64,000 nt of DNA from Callaeas wilsoni (Eukaryota; Chordata; Aves; Passeriformes; Callaeidae). The notes under the pieces are model-generated. The model did not search any database and was not told where the DNA came from. It saw only the letters and a program-made list of their open reading frames with translations. The position numbers and the translations under genes are program-made. This document shows, piece by piece, positions 58,401 through 64,000 of this stretch (positions are counted from its first letter, which is position 1; the number at the start of each line of letters is the position of its first letter). Where the stretch lies: positions 183,377 to 247,376 of the forward strand of contig VWPU01012708.1 in NCBI GenBank assembly GCA_013398955.1. Direction: 5' to 3'.

Positions 58401-61269
58401 CCAAGAGACCTATTCTGCCCAGAAAAGAACCGGGGTCTTCTAATCACATCTCTCAATTAACAGAATTATAGCACAACAGAGGGTTTTGTCACCATTGTGT
58501 TGTGAGGAAATTCAAGACATGTACTTGAGGACTGTACAGAATAAATGTCCTTCTCCTTAGACTTTTATTTACAATCAGAAGGCACAACTAAGATCATGTC
58601 AGTGGAATTCTGACAGCATGAAGTAAGAAACCAAATAAGTCAATTTCCAGTCATTTAAATTTTTGTCACCTTTTATACTTGGGATACTTGCTCTTTTTGT
58701 ATGCGTGCCTTGTCACTAAATGTGTGTATCAGCTTTATATTGTCAACAGCAGAACGGACTTTAAGAAACAAAAATACGTCACAAGGATTCTATTTCGTTG
58801 AGATGTTCTGGAGAGACAAACCACAGAAAGGAAATCTGAGTTGTTTGTGATATTACAGGGATGCTGAGATTGCTGGAACAGCCCTATAAAATGTAGTTGC
58901 TTATTTATTTTTTATATCAAATGGGCTTTCAAAAGCTTTGCATAGTGTTATAAAATAAAAAGTCACTCATCTATTTCCTACTCCTCTTAAAAATACGGAA
59001 ATATATTCCAAAGTCATAGGGTGGAGTTTAGCAATATGAATCCAAATCACTTATTTCCACAAATATCATGGGAACTAGAATTTCCCTTACAGTTTTCAGA
59101 CTCTCTTTCAAGAATGGTATTATTTCATCAGCTATTTGTTTTTCTTCTAGATGTTATGAATATTCTGAATATTTTCACATTTGTATTTGATGAGAAACAA
59201 AGCTACTTGGAAGCCCTGATTAGAAAGTTGCTTATTTTGTTGCCCCAGTCAGGATCTGGGCACATTATCTTCAGTTCCAAGGCCTACAACTGTCTTAAAT
59301 AACTTGCAGGTTCATCTCATACTATGCTGGGTTGCTAATGTGTAGGGAAGAACAGTATAGATAAAAGACCCAGTTTGTTCTTATATATTTCCTTTTTTTT
59401 TTCTTTTCCCTGTTATTTTTTTCAACACAGAAGAAATTATGAGATACAGGAATGGTCAGGATCAGAAAAATAATCATGGCACTTTCCCAGGTGCCATATG
59501 GAGGCCACCAATCAAAATAAAATATACATTATAAAAACAATGGTATAGGACTTCTGTGCAGCCTGCTCTCTATATCAAAGAACAGAAATATACTTGCAAT
59601 TACTTTGTAATATTTAGCTCTGATCAGTTGCACACTTGTGTGATCTACAGTGATTCAGGTGAACACCTTCACAGATACAAAATGGTTCTTTCTGAGCAAT
59701 GCACAAAACAACTGGAACACACATCAAATCCTGTCAATGTTTGGGGAGGGAGTGGAGTGAATAATAAATTAATTTTTGAAAGAACAAAGCCATTTAGATG
59801 TGAGCAGTCATTCAGAAAACTAAGCATTCCAATGTTGCTTTTCTGGAATAATGGAAGAATATAAAAAAATCCAAAATATTTGAGTTGAGTTAATGTATTA
59901 CACAGTGATATTTAAACACACTTGAAAACAGCCCAAGAGCGTAGAATTCGTGCACGTGGTGTAAGTTCCCAGAGTGCAGCAGGAGCTGCTTAGTGCAGCA
60001 GCAGCATCGGGGTCATGATGAGACATTGAGAACATCACTCACCGGGACCAACTCCCCCCCGACTAAAAGGCACCTTTAATGGGCTCTAAAAACCAGCCGA
60101 TTTAGCCCTATGTGGCTGAGAGGATACTGCTCCAGTCCAGATCTCAGGGCACAGGGACTGGAGGGGGGAAATGAATATGCTGGAAAATATCATGCAGTTC
60201 CCCACAGCGGTCATTGTTTCTTTGCATCTTGCACTCTTGCATTGAAACATCAGAAGTTTCAGAACTGGATGGCAAACTAAAATGAAGGGATAAAAGGAGG
60301 AAGGAAATTCTGTGTTGTTTTCTTGTCATCAGACAAGAAAAGCACCCTTCAGTGCTGAAGTTTTTCATTTGTCAGAAGAGACAAAGTCACAGAGCAGGAA
60401 ATACCGAGTAGCCAGGACATTGGAGCCGCGTGTGACATGGCACTTTAGAAGCCTCTTGGCTTTACATTTGTTTGCTTTGCTTGATGGCAAAGAAACAATA
60501 AACCAGTTACATTTATGTGAAAAGTGTGACATCCGGAGAAATGTTCTAGTGCAGGGTACACATTAGCTGTGCAAACACAATGCAACTCATAAACAGGAAA
60601 ACTCGTATGTGAGTTTGAAAGGCAGCACTCATGATAATCCTTGGCAGTAAATCACACTTTATATTAATCTCTCCCTTTGCCCGTTTCAAGCAAGTTCTGT
60701 ATTTCTAAGTATCTTTACTCATATTACTCATACAAAAAAAAAAAACCACTGTAAGGCACACTTCCTTTATATGTGTACTCTGTGCCTAAATTTAGGGTAT
60801 ATACAGCAATATATATAAAACAGTAGAGTATCCCAGCTATTGTGTTGGGACACAATTCTGCTTCCTTCCATTTTTTAAGTCTTGTCAGTTCTTTTACTGC
60901 AATAGCTTTTGAACTTCCATCTCTCTTCAGCCAAAATCTTTGTTTCTCCCACTCCTTGTCCTGGTCTTGGGCTGCATCATAAAGATAATTTTTTCAGCCC
61001 AGAAAAGTCTGGCTGAATTCTCACTTTTGTATCTGTTCCTTCATGTTTTAAGAGTGGACTCCCTGAAGGTACCCTGGAGTTAGAAGCAAATGTGTAATGG
61101 CCTGTGATAATCTTTTCAAAATCAAATGACTGTTTACTCTTAGAGATGAAAGCAGATATGACCTAAAAATTCTATTTTAATATTAATTGTATTAAAATTA
61201 TTTCTGTACCATTACATAAGCTGGGAAAATGGTTGAGGTTTAAGACTCTTTTGAGAAAACTGAGACTCA
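58401..61269. other. Intergenic, no gene seen
   Basis: AT-rich with a modestly GC-richer patch at about 59,940-60,170 that I cannot assign. No exon-like pattern. Confidence 0.55.
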
Positions 61270-61493
61270 TTCAAACTCAATAAATTGGAGAGAGATGGAT
61301 TTGAAGAGTGCACTGTTAGCTGGTTAAGAAAGTGGTTGGATGGTCACACCCAGAGGATAGTGATCAGTGGTTCAGAGTCCCAATGACATCAGTGACAAGT
61401 GGTGCCTCTCAGGGGTCTGTTTTGAGGCCAGTGTTATTTAATATCTTCATTAATGTCACAGAAAAAGGCATCGAGTGTACCCTCAGCAACAGG
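61270..61493 (+). mobile_element. CR1 LINE reverse-transcriptase fragment
   Basis: A plus-strand frame contains TSGASQGSVLRPVLFNIFIN, the conserved RT palm-proximal block ('TSGVPQGSVLGP.LFNIFIND') of CR1 ORF2, preceded by the W.....R...V motif region. It is truncated before the catalytic 'ADDT' block. Confidence 0.88.
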
Positions 61494-63271
61494 ATGTTAG
61501 GGCCTTCAGGTGGGTTTAGTACTGCTGTTCTCATGAATACTCAAGTATTTATATGAAGTGAGACATCTCTAGGAAGTGAGACCCAAATGTTTCTCCCACG
61601 TATGCAAAGTAGAAGAGTCGGGATTTGAATTCATTTTCAAAAATCCAAGGAAAGTATTTACACACCGAAACTATTACCTATACTAATGGGCTTCTTTCTG
61701 TTCAGAAATTCCACCTTGGACAAATAGTTTAAATTTTATTAAACTATATCTTTAAAAACTGACAACAGTAAGGGTGCCCAATGAGTTCTACTCAAGTATA
61801 GGTCTGTTTTTATGCTTCCGCTCCTTTCAGCAAGGCTCAATGCTAGTTTTCGCTCTTCCAGTACAACTGTGACATTTCTTGTCCTCTGTTGCCAATGTTT
61901 TCTAACTTTTTCATTGCCCTTTTGAGCTTTTGGCCCTAAGCCTTCACAAATAAACTGTGCAATGCACCTGGAATCAAGGAAGAAAGTGCTGCATAATTAT
62001 TAAGTTAAATATTGTCTCCTGACCCTTATAAAGAAATTTTTCATCTATTGCTTTTCCTGGTTATTTCCTAACCACCTGCTATTAAGTTAAACAGATATGG
62101 TTGAATACTGCATATTCAAACAACCTGTAGCAAGTATTCGTAAATTATTACAGGAAAACTCCCTGCCTTCCAAAGAAAAGCAGATGTAAATTCAATTCTC
62201 TTGGCGACCTAACCTCTGGTGGTGTGTGCCTCTCTTCAGGGTCACTGCTGACCATTCCTTGTTAGGGCCTCCACAAACTTTCAAAGAGCAGAGGTAATTT
62301 GTCTCCCATTGATTCAAGGGATCTGAGTTTCTAGATCATTCTGTCAAAGAACTGCCAGACACATTAATGTACTTTCTTTTGTTTAAAACCCAATGGTCTC
62401 GGTCAGTTCTCAGCTGACATATACGGAAGCATTAACTTTTATTATAGGTCGAGATTCATTAAAGAAGCTGAGACATGGCCTGAACTATTGCAAACTGTGT
62501 CTCATCTTCCAGTTCCCTCAACTTCTCTGTGACTGTAGTGCTACCTCACTCCTTTTCTGCTCATCATCAGTTGCCTCTTAATATAAAATAAAGTTTAAAA
62601 GGCCTGGTATGCAGCATAGTAACCCACCAAAAATTTGAGCCACAAAAATTCATATTCATATTGTTCATATTCATTGAATCTGAAGACAGCAGCAATGTAA
62701 ACTTAAAAAAAAAAAAAACACTGCATATTTATAGGGAACTTCAATTCCATTTTCACAGAATAAATGGTATTTTATGCTCCACACCATTTAGACCTCAATT
62801 TCTTTTTCTGGCAAGCCAAGCTGTTATTTTTTGTGGATTATTCCTAAGTCATTTATAATCAGGCCACAGCACCACTGACAACAGCACCTTTTAAGCAGGT
62901 AGGGATTATTAATTTGCTGTGAATTTTCCGAGGAGCTTTATCTTCTTTCCATACCCATCCATTAAAAGTCATAGAGGCGAAAATGAAGGTACCCATCACA
63001 AACAAAATTAAGCTATTGAACTCTCTGGTTTCAGATTAATTCTGGGCAGTACAAAAAGCCAACCAACCTTTACTTTTTAATGTGGGACATGACATTTTAG
63101 GGTTCCTGAAATGCACCGTCCAATGAAGGTGTGAGAGCACTCAAAGGCTCAGACCTCTGGGCGATGAGCCCCACAGCTCCATGCAGCCACCCTTGGGGGA
63201 CATGGAAGGGGAAAACAATTTCTTGTGGCACAGTTTTTAGCTTTCCATCAAAGCCTACAATGTGTGTGTCT

Positions 63272-63307
<36 letters not shown>

Positions 63308-63342
63308 TCCCCTAAAAGAAAACACTGCGTCTCTCTATACGG
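61494..63342. other. Intergenic, with a TG microsatellite
   Basis: AT-rich, no gene seen. Ends with a (TG)n tract just before the last CR1. Confidence 0.6.
63276..63306. repeat. (TG)n microsatellite
   Basis: About 15 uninterrupted TG units, with a shorter TG run just upstream (63,261-63,269). Confidence 0.95.
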
Positions 63343-63558
63343 GTTGGACACTGTGAGGAATTTCTTCCCAGAAAGGGCGAATAAATATTGGAACACGCTG
63401 CCCAAGGAAGCAGTGGAATCACCGTCCCTGGAGGTGTTAAAGGAAAGACTAGAGGTGGCACTCAGTGCCACGGTCTAGCTGACACGGTGGTGTTCGGTCA
63501 CAGCTTAGACTCGATGATCTCTGGGGTCTTTTCCGACCTAACTGATTCTGTAATTCCG
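63343..63558 (+). mobile_element. CR1 LINE 3' end
   Basis: Plus-strand tail: GTGAGGAATTTCTTCCCAGA, then GGAACACGCTGCCCAAGGAA, CCTGGAGGTGTTAAAGGAAA and TTTTCCGACCTAACTGATTC to TGTAATTC. 5'-truncated. It sits directly upstream of the right-hand CpG island. Confidence 0.92.
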
Positions 63559-63589
63559 GGATACAAACAGACACAAACTTCAGGACTGG

Positions 63590-64000
63590 AAACACCTTGG
63601 CGGGGAGGCTCGGTGAGGCCACGGCAGCCGCGCCCGCTTTGCTGAGCATCGGGGAGAGCTGAGCCCCGGGCTGTGACTGCGGGGAGCTCCCGATGGGGGG
63701 GCGGCTGAAAGGATCACCCTGCCCCGGGGAGGGAGCCGATGGCCAACCTGGGGGACCCTGATCCCCGGGCCAGCTCTGAAGAGAGACACCGGGGCACGGG
63801 GCAGCAGGGCACGGCCGCCCGCGGCGGAGAGCTCTCCGTGCTCTCCCCGCCTCACGGCCGCCCTCGGGCTGCCGGGCGCATGCGCGGAGGCGCCGCCCGC
63901 TCTGCCGAGCGTGCAGCGGGCGTTGGGCAGCGCGGGGCGGCAGCGCTCGGGCACCGCCGGCCCTGCTCCGCTCACGGGCGGCGGCGGTGAGTGCGGGCAG
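63590..64000 (+). promoter_or_regulatory. CpG island, probable promoter/first exon of the next gene
   Basis: Dense CpG sequence to the window end, with an NRF1-type palindrome GCGCATGCGC (63,876-63,885), a GGGGCGG box (63,934-63,940) and a consensus plus-strand donor GCG/GTGAGT at 63,986-63,987. I see no recognisable protein. The open frames here are GC-driven on both strands. In mammals TMEM47 lies head to head with CFAP47, so this could be its 5' end, by inference only. Confidence 0.55.

Noticed and set aside
57626..58471. Cluster of 120-150-codon open frames
   Set aside because: All are shadows of a reverse-oriented CR1 LINE fragment.
63097..63478. Overlapping open frames on both strands, including a repeated His/Thr and Val/Cys tract
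   Set aside because: Generated by the TG microsatellite and a CR1 3' end.

Overview
This window is nuclear DNA from a bird. The evidence is a multi-exon gene with GT/AG introns, AT-rich introns, CpG-island promoters, and many fragments of CR1 LINEs of avian type, with a solo avian-style retroviral LTR inside one of them. I cannot name the species or order from sequence alone.

Left part (1-27,116, minus strand): the 5' third of one gene, recognised as CFAP47 (cilia and flagella associated protein 47; formerly CXorf22/CHDC2). I placed 22 coding exons by hand from splice signals and reading-frame continuity. They join in phase from ATG at 27,116 to about residue 1116, with no frameshift or internal stop. 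The human protein is about 3,190 residues, so the rest lies beyond the left edge. The product is a large axonemal protein built of repeated ASH/MSP-type Ig-like folds. Its promoter is a CpG island (about 26,820-27,480) holding an RFX X-box-like site, two CCAAT boxes in opposite orientations and short GC-rich tandem repeats.

Middle part (27,560-63,330): a roughly 36 kb intergenic desert in which I found no intact gene. It contains CR1 fragments on both strands (27.6, 33.8, 42.0, 44.8, 56.0, 57.7, 61.3 and 63.3 kb), a solo LTR nested in one CR1 (42.2 kb), two diverged direct copies of an unidentified repeat (40.4 and 44.2 kb), a tandem duplication beside the only ambiguous base (30.4 kb), and two unexplained GC-richer patches (46.8-48.1 and 53.34-53.48 kb).

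Right edge (63,590-64,000): a second CpG island with an NRF1-type palindrome, a GC box and a possible plus-strand splice donor. It is probably the promoter/first exon of a divergently transcribed neighbour. From mammalian gene order (TMEM47 and CFAP47 are neighbours, head to head), TMEM47 is the best guess, but no coding sequence of it is visible.

I found no CRISPR, operon-like, tRNA/rRNA or otherwise novel gene system here. The points worth a second look concern CFAP47 splicing and promoter structure and the nested or duplicated repeats.
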